Source: Heliopora coerulea (Eukaryota; Cnidaria; Anthozoa; Scleralcyonacea; Helioporidae). Taken from it: a DNA stretch of 64,000 nucleotides. The notes below the pieces were generated by a model. The model was given only the letters and a program-made list of their open reading frames with translations. It was not told the origin of the DNA and ran no database searches. The stretch lies in contig JASJOG010000160.1 in the NCBI GenBank assembly GCA_030142905.1, positions 372,001-436,000 on the forward strand, written 5' to 3'. The translations under genes and the position numbers were made by a program. This document shows positions 55,501 through 64,000 of this stretch, piece after piece (the stretch's first letter is position 1; the number at the start of each line of letters is the position of its first letter).

Positions 55501-57860
55501 TTTAAACATGGAGGAGGAAACGTGATGGTTTGGGGTTGTTTTGGTGCAGGGAAAGTTGGTAATTTGTATCGAATGGAAGGAATCCTCAACCAGCATGGCT
55601 ACCACTTAATTCTTCAACATCAAGCCATCCACTCGGGACAACGTGTGATTGGTGCCAACTTTGTCGTGCAACAAAAGGGACCACTGTAATTGGCTATACT
55701 GTAGAAGCTCCCCAGCCTTAAAGTATATATATATATTTTTCTTTTTTCTGTCTCTATATACGGCGAAGCATAATAAATAAATAAAAACAAGACAATGACC
55801 CAAAACACACTACTAAGCTGTGTAAGTCATACTTGGAGAAGAAAGAGTCACAAGGAGTGTTGTCTATCATGGATTGGCCTGCTCAGTCGCCAGATTTGAA
55901 CCCGAGAACTCTTGGAAGAGTTAAACCGAAAAGTTAGATTAAAATGTCCAACCAGTTGAACAGATCTTTGGGGAATTTTTCAGGGCGCTTGGCAAAATGT
56001 TTCCGCTGAATATTTGGAGAAACTGACAGACAGAATGCTGAGAGTATGCGGTGCTGTTGTAGCTGCCAAGGGAGACTTCTTTGATGAAAAGAATATTTAA
56101 TAACAGAAATGACTTGGCCTGTGACAATTCATCAAACGGTATTAACTTGAACTTTGACGTCTACAATAGGATAATCATTATACAATCTTGTCCAACTGTG
56201 CTAGTAACAAGAGTTTCTTTATAAGAATGTATTTCTCAGCTTAAAGTGTATTGAAAATAACAAGAATCATTAGTAAAATATATGCAATCATCAAAAATCT
56301 TTGTTGACTCAAAGCGTTCCCAAACTTTTGAAGGGCTGTGTATGTATATATCAATAGATGAAGGAAAAGTCGAGTGCCCAGCTATATATATATATATGAA
56401 AAGTGGGTATAAAACATCATATCTACCAAGTTATCACATTTAATAACTAATTGATTAGCAGTAAATAGGCGCAATATTGAGACTTGAAGACTGGCGTTAC
56501 ATATGTCTACCATCAATTCGATCCGGTACATAAATGTAACCGTCGCTCACCATCTGAGTCAATGTAGCTCAATGGTTAGAGCATCTCACCGGCGATCGGA
56601 AGGTTGCGAGTTAGATTCCCGTCAGGGACTCAGAAAGTTTTTCTGAGTAGAATAGCTTGGGAACTTTCGTATAAAACATATATCTACCAAGCAACCACGT
56701 TTAATAACTCATACGTATATAGGTATATATGTGTATATGTGTACATATATATGTATCTGTATACATGTATATATGTATATATAACAACAATTTTAACCAA
56801 CGGGTTATTACGAACATTGTAAGGTTTGGGGTTTTTCTTTCTTCTTGTTTCTCGTTTCTCATCTGGCCACTAAAAAGTAAAATTGGGCTAAAATATTTGT
56901 GTGTTACGTTCTGTAAGGAGATAAACATTGCCATAGACTAAATAACGTATATTACAATCATGTTGTCCCTTGACGTCATTCTCGTTAAATATGGGTTATC
57001 ACATTGTCTTAGTCCAATGGCCTAGAAACTTAAGATGAACCGTTCAGTTCAGAAGGAACATGCAAAGAGACACAAATGATAAAGAACTAAGTAACCAGGA
57101 CTTCCTGTACAACGGTGCCGGTGACGGTAGCAAACGATACGTGTCACCTCCAGCAGATATACTGTATTAAACAGAAATCTCAATTCTATGAAGTGTTTCT
57201 CATAAGTTTCAAAAACATCCTTGCTTCATCAGCGTCCATTACCCCATTGTTGCTTTAACACAAAATAGTTACCCATGTTACCATGACAATAGCTAGTTTA
57301 CGGTTTTACCAGTGCTTAACATAAAGTTCATCACAATTTTTAGGTCGAAAATATTTTATTGAAGTCTTACATACGCAAGGTAAAGGCAGGGGATATGTTC
57401 AAGTGGCTTGGAAATCACTGATATGGAAGAACTTTGCTATCATAACGAGTGGATTTCTGTCGTCATTCATGGACGTAAATGATACTCAGAAAATATTTAA
57501 TTGGATCGATGAAATGATTTTGAGGCACCACCAACCCAGAAATCTAAACCCGCTTGTCCGTAAGAACTGGGAATTTACAAGTATGCTTGAAATTGAGAAG
57601 GTGTGGTATGAAAATAGCACACGCAAAATGTTGCCGGCCTGCAAAAACATTCCAATTTTGGTTGTTAAAAATAAAATTCGACGATACCAGGGTCGGAAGT
57701 TTGTACAAACGCCAAAAGTGTATCCTGATGATGGCTCGGATCATGTTTTACAAACTTGCAAAAATCCTTCGTTCAAGATAGATTGCGAAGGCAATCCATT
57801 ACTTGACGAAAGCAAAGCATATATGGTTGCAAACAAGTATTTAAATTCCACATATCCTGG
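47408..57860 (+). CDS. B4GALNT3/4-like glycosyltransferase, first two exons (PA14 domain)
   Basis: B4GALNT3/4 are type II Golgi enzymes that add GalNAc to GlcNAc; they have a PA14 domain before the catalytic domain. Exons 47408-47969 and 57344-57860 join in phase 1 through GTAAGT and TTTTTAG to give F-E-G-G-R-K-Y-F-I-E. The N-terminus has basic residues then a hydrophobic anchor ([12 protein letters not shown], residues 14-25). PA14 follows, with [14 protein letters not shown] and V-Q-V-A-W-K. The post-PA14 R-Y-Q-G-R-K-F-V with V-Y-P-D-D also fits this family. The catalytic part lies beyond the window. I start at ATG 47408; the frame farther upstream has only TTG. Confidence 0.82.
48051..48200. 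mobile_element. MITE with TTTTCCACTAG ends (copy 2)
   Basis: GAGGCTTTTTTCCACTAGACG on the left mirrors GACGAGTGGAAAACATTC on the right; the left end matches the copy at 46.02 kb. Confidence 0.62.
48516..48707. mobile_element. MITE with TTTACACGGGCGACTCTT ends
   Basis: GGCTATTTACACGGGCGACTC followed by GATGCGATTT on the left mirrors AAATCGCAAGAAGAGTCTCC and CGTGAATACAGCTC on the right. Confidence 0.62.
49200..49305 (+). repeat. Dispersed repeat with GAGTAAAATC core (copy 2)
   Basis: CCCTTGACGAGTAAAATCAAG and GTCAGCCAGGGTAAAATA; ends CCTGAAAGGGTTAA, pairing with CCTTTACCCCTTTCCAG at the start. Confidence 0.5.
49660..49750 (-). repeat. tRNA-like repeat (SINE head or tRNA pseudogene)
   Basis: On the minus strand TAGCTCAGTTGG (A box) and GGTTCGATTCC (B box) are perfect and the D, anticodon (ATCGC/GCGAT) and T stems form. 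The ends do not make an acceptor stem, so I do not call a tRNA gene. It probably is a Pol III-derived repeat in the glycosyltransferase intron. Confidence 0.55.
49833..49903. repeat. CATC, TGTC and TATC microsatellites in series
   Basis: Blocks of CATC, then CTGT, then CTAT units directly before the LINE fragment, possibly the tail of an older LINE copy. Confidence 0.85.
49915..50520 (+). pseudogene. LINE endonuclease C-terminus and linker
   Basis: The S-D-H motif belongs to the APE-type endonuclease. P-W-I-N-P-A-V-K and [13 protein letters not shown] follow (50171-50416), with a TAG at 50414-50416. Confidence 0.72.
50629..51741 (+). pseudogene. LINE reverse transcriptase
   Basis: In three frame pieces: [13 protein letters not shown] (50629-50871), N-N-Y-R-P-I-S-I-I with the F-L-D-L-K-K-A core (50853-51146), and [13 protein letters not shown] plus S-A-D-D-T (51151-51741). 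The A-D-D box is intact apart from a Ser in front. A frame change and a stop separate the pieces. Confidence 0.85.
51742..52231 (+). pseudogene. LINE C-terminal region
   Basis: [13 protein letters not shown] and Y-N-L-R-S, then W-N-S-L-P-N-S-L-K, the usual C-terminal pattern of this LINE group; ends at TAA 52229. Confidence 0.78.
52399..52502. repeat. CTAC, CT and AT simple repeats
   Basis: TACC units (LINE tail), then about 24 CT units, then about 14 AT units. Confidence 0.92.
52575..52640. repeat. Perfect hairpin, 30-bp arms
   Basis: 52575-52604 and 52611-52640 are exact reverse complements around TTTCAA. Arms contain ACGTCGTTACACGGTG; a similar CGTGTAACGGCAGTTG word occurs at 53.66 kb in the following Penelope-like fragment, so the hairpin may derive from its ends. 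Confidence 0.85.
52771..52830 (+). ncRNA. Hammerhead ribozyme
   Basis: CTGATGA (52775-52781), stem II GGCC/GGCC (52782-52785, 52791-52794), GAAA (52795-52798), stem III CGG/CCG (52799-52801, 52804-52806) with a TT loop, then TC with predicted cleavage after 52808. All invariant core bases are present. Stem I has CA/TG next to the core and CTACA/TGTAG farther out across a bulge. Short stem III is typical of Penelope-like hammerheads. Confidence 0.78.
52880..53705 (+). mobile_element. Penelope-like element fragment, inverted ends
   Basis: 52883-52950 (AGTCTATTTGGTTAATGTC to TTCACGCTTACG) is the reverse complement of 53645-53705 with few differences. Between them lies the GIY-YIG part of a Penelope-like element. 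The flanking inverted ends repeat the end arrangement seen at 34 kb and 11-15 kb. Confidence 0.72.
53001..53546 (+). pseudogene. GIY-YIG endonuclease domain of a second Penelope-like lineage
   Basis: 181 residues from ATG 53001. N-terminal Cys cluster (C-N-C-x5-C-x5-C-x-C), then I-I-Y-R-A-E-I and V-N-Y-I-G-L-T (GIY-YIG), R-x-C-K-H-R, and [11 protein letters not shown]. Its Cys-rich form differs from the copy at 14.9 kb. The reverse transcriptase is gone, so the frame is a 3' remnant. Confidence 0.82.
53704..53726. repeat. AT microsatellite
   Basis: About 11 TA units. Confidence 0.85.
53902..54342 (-). pseudogene. GIY-YIG domain, third Penelope-like lineage
   Basis: 146 residues. V-V-Y-L-I-K-C-x-x-C-x-x-Q-Y-I-G-S-T is the GIY-YIG core, R-F-N-N-H follows, then H-x-F plus a domain end with [11 protein letters not shown]. 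No reverse transcriptase is present upstream. Confidence 0.82.
54373..54414 (-). ncRNA. Hammerhead ribozyme, complete
   Basis: On the minus strand: stem I CTGCA/TGCAG, CTGATGA (54409-54403), stem II GCTGT/ACAGC with an AGT loop, GAAA (54389-54386), short stem III ACG/CGT, then C at 54378 as the predicted cleavage site. Every core base fits and three stems pair. It is the best ribozyme in the window. Confidence 0.83.
54518..56340 (+). mobile_element. Dead Tc1/mariner-type transposon
   Basis: Inverted repeats of about 195 bp (54518-54712 and 56145-56340) start CAGTGCCCTTCAAAAGTTTG and end mirrored; TA lies on both sides. The outer word and the inner GACGTCAAAGTTCA are both well kept. The transposase within is broken. 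Confidence 0.88.
54945..55945 (+). pseudogene. Tc1-type transposase, broken
   Basis: The N-terminal helix-turn-helix part starts at ATG 54946 (54946-55350; [21 protein letters not shown]). After a stop, L-N-E-S-K-F-E-I-F carries Asn in place of the catalytic Asp; H-G-G-G-N-V-M-V-W follows. An AT-rich insertion near 55717-55785 separates this from Q-D-N-D-P-K-H and S-P-D-L-N-P. So one catalytic residue is lost and the frame is cut. Confidence 0.83.
56380..56397. repeat. TA microsatellite
   Basis: Short run of TA units just beyond the Tc1 element. Confidence 0.7.
56555..56710 (+). mobile_element. tRNA-derived SINE (second copy)
   Basis: TAGCTCAATGG (A box, 56565-56575) and AGTTAGATTCC (weak B box, 56609-56619) with the same CTCACCGG.GATC.GAAGGTTG middle as the copy at 16.9 kb. 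The tail CAGAAAGTTTTTCTGAG follows. ATCTACCAAG and TTAATAACT words before and after (56421 and 56682) may be duplicated flanks. Confidence 0.68.
57344..57860 (+). CDS. B4GALNT3/4-like exon 2: end of PA14 and linker
   Basis: Acceptor TTTTTAG at 57343, donor GTAAGT at 57861; 517 nt, phase 1 in, 2 out. Holds the last PA14 strands and a Cys-containing linker. N-S-T sequons (at about 57616 and 57844) suit a lumenal protein. Confidence 0.84.
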
Positions 57861-58086
57861 GTAAGTATTCCAAACCTGTTTACTTGCACTTCTTTCGGGC
57901 TTGCAACAATGAGCGAGCAGTTAAGGTAACAGTTTCTCCCCCATTTTGGGGGCAAAAGATTTATTAAAGAAAATATTGGATAGCCTTTTCAATCTTGTTT
58001 TCGTTTCTGGAGTATTTCTGCCTGGAAAAGGAGTTTTGGTACATATTCGGGACTCTTAAACTGAAAACATTTTATGGAAGTTCTAG

Positions 58087-58190
58087 CCTTTAACCTTTGC
58101 CGGCGGGAGCTCTCCCGTTGACGTGTAAAATCGTCTGACGATAGCCAGAGTAAAATAACAGAATTCTTATCCTGCTGGGAAAGAATTAAT
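58087..58190 (+). repeat. Dispersed repeat with GTAAAATCGTCTG core (copy 3)
   Basis: CTCCCGTTGACGTGTAAAATCG and GATAGCCAGAGTAAAATAAC; same plan as 49.2 kb and 18.5 kb. Confidence 0.5.
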
Positions 58191-58935
58191 CTGAAAATCC
58201 GTCTTGAATTCGAATGGAACAGAATATCCCTTTTGGGGACATTCTCTTTGATTTTTTCCCGTTATGATCGGTCTTTTATTATTTTACCCTGGCTAATGCC
58301 AAAGAATGGTTCAGGATTACAAAGCCATGAAGCATCGCAATGTGAGGAAACCAGTTAAATGTGCGTTTATTAAATACTTGATGCAGGTTTTGTCCACTTG
58401 ATCCTAGTTATGATTTTAGTTCTGAACATTTGAACGTTAAAAACCTAAACTTGAGAAAATAAGGTTTATTCTGCTCAATCTTAAATCTTAAACATACTTT
58501 AGCTTTCAAACATTAAATATTTAATATATTTATTTATTATTAAACCAAGTACTATTTTAAGGACATTTATTTTATTCAACAGTCATTATTGCTTAATGCT
58601 CTTAGAATTACACTCCTCGATGGGGAAATAGCCATTATCATTGGAGATGTTTAAATTTTCCCCTGACACCATCATGGCTTCCTGTTATTAACGGAAACGA
58701 ATGTTCCAGAACTTAAAGCCAGAATGTACTTCGCAAAGAACAATTTTTTGGCCTGGTCATACCCCCACCCCACCCCCCAAACCCACAATTCGATCGCGTC
58801 AAAAACAGAAGTCGAATAACCCAACAACATAAGGTAGTTATTCGCTCAAATGGGTCATTTTTCGGTTTAACGTGGTTTTACTTGGATTTTGTAGTAGTTT
58901 TAAAATGCCAATTGAATAGCACTTTGACGTTGGAC
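58191..58935. other. Glycosyltransferase intron, nothing recognised
   Basis: No exon with good splice sites or recognisable domain. Confidence 0.35.
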
Positions 58936-59040
58936 ATAGTATATATATTATATAAATGTATGATACATGCACACATACATGTATGTGTATATATATATAT
59001 ATATACATATGTATATACACACACACATATACATAATTAT
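58936..59040. repeat. TA/CA/TG-rich simple sequence
   Basis: Mixed ATGTATG, TATA and CACA units. Confidence 0.7.
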
Positions 59041-59079
59041 ATTTATAAAATTCATTAAAAGTTCATGAGGCAAAGACGA

Positions 59080-59851
59080 AAGAAATTTTTTCGGCTTACG
59101 AACGATAAATTTCCAAACTTTCTTCCCGAATTAGCGTATTAAGATGTGAATTTCATAAGACATTTAAAAATCTTGCAGTTCGTGCTTTATTGGGTCTAAA
59201 GCACTAGGCTACCGCCTCGTATTTTATGTAATGTTTAAAAAACGAGCAGGAGTGCTTTATCGGATATAAAACACGAGGCGGAAGCCGAGTGTTATGGGTC
59301 CGATAAAGCACGTACTGCGAGTTTTTTGAACGGCTTAAAAAACGAAACGTTTTATACGCTAATTCCTTACGTAAGCTTGGCAATTTCTGTTTTCTGAGAC
59401 GAAAAATATTGAGGAAAATTTGAAGAGAAATTCAGGATAAAGTTACACGTGTCCTTATCACATATAAAGACACGACACGGTTATGATTTTCTTTTGTATT
59501 TTCTTCTAGAATTATTAATGAGTCTTTTAAGTAATATTTCAAGTACGAGTTGGTGTTCTTCCTCCGATTTCTAGATACCGAGAAACGAGTTGAAAAACGA
59601 GGCGAAGCCGAGTTTTTTTAACGAATTTCGAGGTATCTAGAAAACGGAGGAAGAACACTAAACGAGTGCTTGAAATTACTGCTCAAACGAACCGGTATTT
59701 TAGGCGAAAAGCCAGCCAAAAGTTGGAAAAATTCAGCTGTAATCTTCCTCCGATTTCTAAATACTGATTAATTATGTATTTCTTTTGTTTTTTCTTCATG
59801 AATTAGACAGACAGATAGATAGATAGACAGACAGATAGATAGACAGATAGA

Positions 59852-59883
<32 letters not shown>

Positions 59884-59913
59884 TAGATAGATAGATTGAT
59901 AGATAGATAGATT

Positions 59914-59956
<43 letters not shown>

Positions 59957-59957
59957 T

Positions 59958-60020
<63 letters not shown>

Positions 60021-60345
60021 GGATGGATGGATGGATGGATGGATGGATGGATGGATGGAAAGATAGATCGATAGATAGATAGATTGATAGATAGATAGAT
60101 AGATAGATAGAAAGACAGACAGACGGACGGACGGATTGACGGATGGATGGATAGATTGATATGTAATATTTAAAAACCAGGCAGGAGTGATTTATCGGGA
60201 TTTAAAACACGAGGCGATATAGGCGAGTGTTTTAGACCCAATAAAGCACGAACTCGGAGTTTTTTAAATATCTTATGAAATTCACCACGTAATACGCTAA
60301 TTCGTGAAGAAAATTTGGAAATTTATCGTTACTAAACCGAAATAA
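59080..60345. mobile_element. Inverted-repeat element carrying a GATA array
   Basis: 59095-59235 mirrors 60190-60340: GATAAATTTCCAAA, AATTAGCGTATTA, GTGAATTTCATAAGA and GTTCGTGCTTTATTGGGTCTA recur on the opposite strand. Inside, more inverted words (GTGCTTTATCGG..CCGATAAAGCAC at 59.25-59.31 kb; GGTATCTAGAAA near 59.6 kb) suggest nested or rearranged copies. No coding capacity. Confidence 0.65.
59807..60158. repeat. Compound GATA/GACA/GATG microsatellite, about 350 bp
   Basis: Long runs of GATA with GATT interruptions, then a GATG block (about 60020-60058), then GATA, GACA and GACG units. Confidence 0.95.
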
Positions 60346-60443
60346 TTGAACTTCTGCTTCACATATCAAAGGCACATGAATCTTTATCACATATCTAGAT
60401 CCGACACGTTTATGATTTTCTTTTGTCTTTTCCTGATGAATTT

Positions 60444-60453
<10 letters not shown>

Positions 60454-60484
<31 letters not shown>
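60454..60484. repeat. TA microsatellite at Tc1 left end
   Basis: About 14 TA units directly abut the left end of the next transposon, consistent with its TA target choice. Confidence 0.85.
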
Positions 60485-60487
<3 letters not shown>

Positions 60488-61550
60488 TGGCGGTCAAAAA
60501 GAATCGATCATGTCAAAATTTATGTTACTTTCTGCTTACATACGCAGAGAAGAAGCACATCGTACACCAACAGCCTTCAGGGTTATAGTAACGAATGTTT
60601 TGGATAGATTGAGATGTGTCCCATAATATTTGTAGAGATATTCTGTTTTTAAAATATTTTATAGCATACGCTAAATGAATTTCAAGTCTTACAAAAAAGG
60701 GTTGTTGGCCTGTCACAAATTGGAAGATACGGAATAATGGGTTCAAAGAGAAGAATCAGTTTGGAAGATCGAGGAAAAGTGCTGGCATTATCCGAAGGCT
60801 ACACACAACGTGAAATTGCTGCTCGTGTGGGTTGTACTCAAAGCAGTGTCAGTGAGATCCTCAAAAAGAAGAGACTCACTGGTAGTATGAAAGATGCCAA
60901 GATCCCTGGACGGAAACGAAAGACATCTGAGAGGGAAGACAGACTCATGGTAAGGAAAAGCAAGTCAAATCGCTACAAGACTGCACCGCAAATAAAAGCT
61001 GAGATGCTAATTGAACATGGTGTCAATATCTCGGTTCCCACCACCCAAAGAAGGCTTAAAGAGGCTGGTCTAAAGGGCTACAAGCCCAGAAAGAAGCCTA
61101 GGCTTACTGCTCGCCATAAGAAGTCTCGATTACAGTTTGCACGAGCACACAAAGATTGGACGGCTGAACAGTGGTCCCAAGTTATCTTCAGCGATGAATC
61201 AAGGTTTCTTCTTCATAGGAGTGATGGGCGTGTGTATGTCAGAAAAATGGCTGGCAAAGAACTAAAGGAAAGCTGCATTCAGACAACTGTCAAACATGGA
61301 GGTGGTGGCATCATAGTATGGAGCTGGATCAGTGCAAGAGGTATTGGCTGTCTTTCTAAGATAGATGGAAAGCTCAATGGAGAACGATACATTGATCTCC
61401 TAGAAAATTCGCTTATTCCAACCACACACATGCTGACCATACCAGATGTTTGGACAGTAGTATAGAACATGGGGGTACCAGCTCACTTTTTACACAGACT
61501 TTGAAATCAACTTACGGCCCAAGAAATTTTCATACAACGTGGTTTTCATT
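60485..61550 (+). mobile_element. Tc1-type transposon, truncated at its right side
   Basis: The left end is CACTGGCGGTCAAAAAGAATCG after TA. I found no mirrored right end in the window, so the 3' third of the element appears to be lost; the exact right border is unclear. Confidence 0.65.
60737..61465 (+). pseudogene. Tc1-type transposase, C-terminally truncated
   Basis: 242 residues from ATG; full-length relatives have about 340. Paired-like helix-turn-helix (Y-T-Q-R-E-I-A-A-R-V-G-C-T-Q-S-S-V), a GRKRKTSEREDR linker, R-R-L-K-E-A-G-L, then V-I-F-S-D-E-S-R-F with the first catalytic Asp intact. The second Asp and the Glu lie beyond the break after D-V-W-T-V-V. The open part has no stops, so decay is recent. 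Confidence 0.85.
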
Positions 61551-62100
61551 CACTTTCTAAAATTAATGGATTTCTTAATAGAGGAAAAAAATAGCTTATA
61601 GATTTGTAAAGGTGGAACGAAGGAGACAGAGGAATTTATTTGTCATGAGTCGTTTCAGCTGATATCAAGCCTTATCAGAACGCCTAGCTTATGAAAGCGG
61701 ACGTTTACGACTCCCGAAAGAGAAGGATAAGTGATATGAGTAATATGGAACTCAGAGAAAAGCAACAGTCCATAACAGATATGTAACACTATGGTGTGTT
61801 ACATAACAAAAAAACAATTTCTTCTTAAGACAGCGACTTACTCACTCCACTCCTCTTCTTAATCTTCGCTCAAACAATCGGCAAGCATTCGTCCTCGCAC
61901 TTTTTCAAGTTCTTCTGAAGTGGACTGTGCTACACTTGCTTGCTACACTAGTATGAAGACCGACACAGCTGTGCCGTGACGTCAACTCTTTTCAGATTTT
62001 ATAATGACCATAAGCATAACTGTTCATCCCATTGTCATGTAGATTTACGTTTGTCATCAAAACAGCTGAGTGAGATTTTATTAATCTCATAACTTCCTAA
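61551..62100. other. Stretch without recognised features
   Basis: No supported gene or repeat. Confidence 0.35.
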
Positions 62101-62126
62101 TTGATGATCTTGACTTCTGAGTATTT

Positions 62127-64000
62127 TCATTTTATGGTACATTTTTTTCTGTTGAATAGAACATCTTTATAATTATCATGTTTAATATCTTTCTTTATGA
62201 CATTCTTTTTTATGCCTTTCGCTGTTTTACCACATTCATCAGTGTCTTTCATGTATGAGTACATCTTACTCCTCAAACCAATAAACTCATTTATTGGGAT
62301 TCCTGATTCTTCATCTTTAAACTTTCCGATGACTTTTTTATTTGTTTTATCAAAATAAGAGAAGTTTTCTGGATAATCACTATTATCAAATTTATCCTTG
62401 TCATTCCAGAAATCTTGGTAAACATATTCAGCTTTGATTTCATAAGTCAATGAATCTGTGTCTGTGAATAATAGTTTTGTTTTGCTACCATACTTTTGCT
62501 TGATGTAGTTATAATGAAAATCATACATTAATGACTTACTTAGATCTAAGATACACATACCTATATATGCCGGCCTATTTAGAGTTAGAGTATCTTTTAT
62601 CTTATGAACAGCCACCAATTTTTCATTAAAGATTCTACTAGTAACAAAGGTTGGTTTTGATGTTAAACTCATCAGTTTTTTCTCATCTGTTACAAGTCTG
62701 ACATCTACTCTTTTTCGAACGTTTTCCATAGTTTTACCAAACACGGAGTTATTCATTAGTTTGAAGTCTTTTTCGAATGAGTTTTTAGCTTTAGTTCTTT
62801 TCTGAGTGTTGAAATTTATGTATTGCAATTACCAAGGGGATTGATTGAATTCTAATGCTCTATGTACTTTCGTTACTTTCAATCGTAAATCGATGTATAG
62901 TTGTAAGTTTCTATAATGGAGAACATACTTTTCTTTATTGTTTAGGGTTGGAATTAATTTATGTACTTGACCGATGTTGATATTATATTTTTCTCTTATT
63001 GATTCACAAAATGATGATAACATTTCTTTTGTCACTTTCATCTTTTCTGGTGCTAATGGGTAGTGATTATGAAGGTCATGTAATTCTTGTGGGTATTCTA
63101 GATCAACCTCTAATATCACACCTTTTTACTATCCTCTTTGTATTTAGCCAAGTCTATGTTGTTAATTTCTTTTTCTGTTAACCATCTGAAATCACCAGTA
63201 GGTAAATATTGAGACCGCCCATCCATAAAGGTTATTAGCATCTAAATACATGATATACTTTGAGGGCGCCTTCTCATCGTAATTTTTCATTTGTTTATTA
63301 TTTGCCTTACCATAACGATTTGCTATATAAGATACTCCACCACAAATACCCTTTTCTATGAACTGAAACATATCTATGTCAGTCATTAGTTCTAGTTTAA
63401 TATCGGTCATTTTTAACATTGCATCCCAAGATAATCCAGGACTTGTGAAATAATGACATGGATCTAGTTTATAATATTGCATACAAGTCTTTCTAAAATT
63501 TTCGAATACATCAGCTAATAAAAGAAAGTCTGACTTTAGATATAAGTCATGGTATTTTCCCATATTCTTTAATTTAAAAGTATTCCATACTTTGTTTGCA
63601 TGCGCATATTACTTATCAGATATATGTTCATCATTTAATATGCTGTAGAAGTCATCTTTAATTGGTAATTTTGTTTCACTGAACCTATTGAATGAATCCA
63701 TGTAATCATAAGGATAGACACCTTTTTGTTTCATAAGATTTAGTTTTTCATCGTTTTTAATTTCTTCCGAGGTGTATTTGAAAGCGTCATCTGGTAGATT
63801 GCTTACTAATTTGTCTAGATTTGAACTCATGAATTGAAAACTATCGATAAAAACCAAATGTTTTCCAAGCATGAAAGCCATGTATTTTTCCATATTATTT
63901 GGGATGACATTGATATCCATCTGTTTCTCTTCACCTTTTTTGTTCTTATATGTATGCTTATTAGCTATTTTACCAATCGTCTGCATTATAAAGTGACTAT
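62127..64000 (-). pseudogene. Protein-primed family B DNA polymerase (Polinton/virus-like), broken and cut by the window edge
   Basis: Four frame pieces on the minus strand: from the right edge to 63609, 63563-63192, 63119-62829 and 62828-62127. They carry, in order, an exonuclease-side segment with V-F-I-D-S-F-Q-F-M, polymerase motif A (D-A-N-N-L-Y-G-W), motif B (K-L-M-N-N-S-V-F-G-K-T) and motif C (T-D-T-D-S-L). That set fits the organellar/viral type B polymerases used by Polintons, adintovirus-like elements and linear plasmids. In-frame stops lie at 63609 and 62829 and frameshifts near 63205 and 63128. No other element genes are in view. Confidence 0.83.

Noticed and set aside
56555..56640. 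Functional tRNA gene
   Set aside because: Degenerate B box, no proper anticodon stem, and a tail shared with another copy point to a SINE.
59807..60158. CRISPR-like array
   Set aside because: It is a tetranucleotide microsatellite without spacers.

Overview
The window looks like nuclear DNA of an invertebrate animal, most likely an anthozoan cnidarian (coral or sea anemone). The reasons are intron-containing metazoan genes with GT-AG junctions, a CatSper3-type sperm channel, and a dense mixture of Penelope-like retroelements with GIY-YIG domains and hammerhead ribozymes, tRNA-derived SINEs, Tc1, pogo and hAT-like DNA elements and many foldback MITEs. The taxon is an inference; the gene and element identities rest on residues and splice phases that I could read. 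Nothing resembles a prokaryotic operon or a CRISPR array.

Host genes. (1) A three-exon gene on the minus strand (372-5397) encodes an unrecognised 104-residue protein. (2) Divergent from it, with 284 bp between the two start codons, lies CFAP68 (C11orf1), a ciliary doublet-microtubule inner protein (5682-9642, plus strand). The shared promoter holds two RFX-type X-box-like palindromes. (3) A nine-exon CatSper3-like gene lies on the minus strand (36930 down to 16235). It covers S1-S4, S4-S5, a pore with T-V-D-G-W, S6, and a cytoplasmic tail to the stop codon, and all eight introns are phase-consistent. Its N-terminal exon was not found. (4) The first two exons of a B4GALNT3/4-like type II Golgi glycosyltransferase with a PA14 domain lie on the plus strand (47408-57860) and the gene continues beyond the window.

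Mobile DNA. 10.4-15.4 kb holds a non-LTR relic and two head-to-head copies of one Penelope-like element forming a palindrome with arms of about 1.9 kb; the only difference I found is one base. The CatSper3 introns carry a pogo-like element with a transposase relic, a 2.56-kb element with long terminal inverted repeats, SINEs and foldbacks. 38.9-44.8 kb holds a pogo MITE and a full-length but decayed Ty3/gypsy-type retrotransposon with 149-bp LTRs, whose gag is split by an hAT-like MITE. The 9.4-kb intron of the glycosyltransferase gene holds a CR1/Jockey-like LINE, two further Penelope-like fragments, two well-formed hammerhead ribozymes and a dead Tc1 element. 58.9-64 kb holds a GATA-array-bearing inverted-repeat element, a truncated Tc1 element and a broken protein-primed family B DNA polymerase that runs off the right edge.

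Three of the four host genes, or two if the unknown small protein is set aside, point to cilia or sperm flagella. The most interesting items are the X-box bidirectional promoter with its unknown partner gene, the nearly perfect head-to-head Penelope-like palindrome, and the hammerhead motifs at Penelope-like ends, including foldbacks that retain only those ends.
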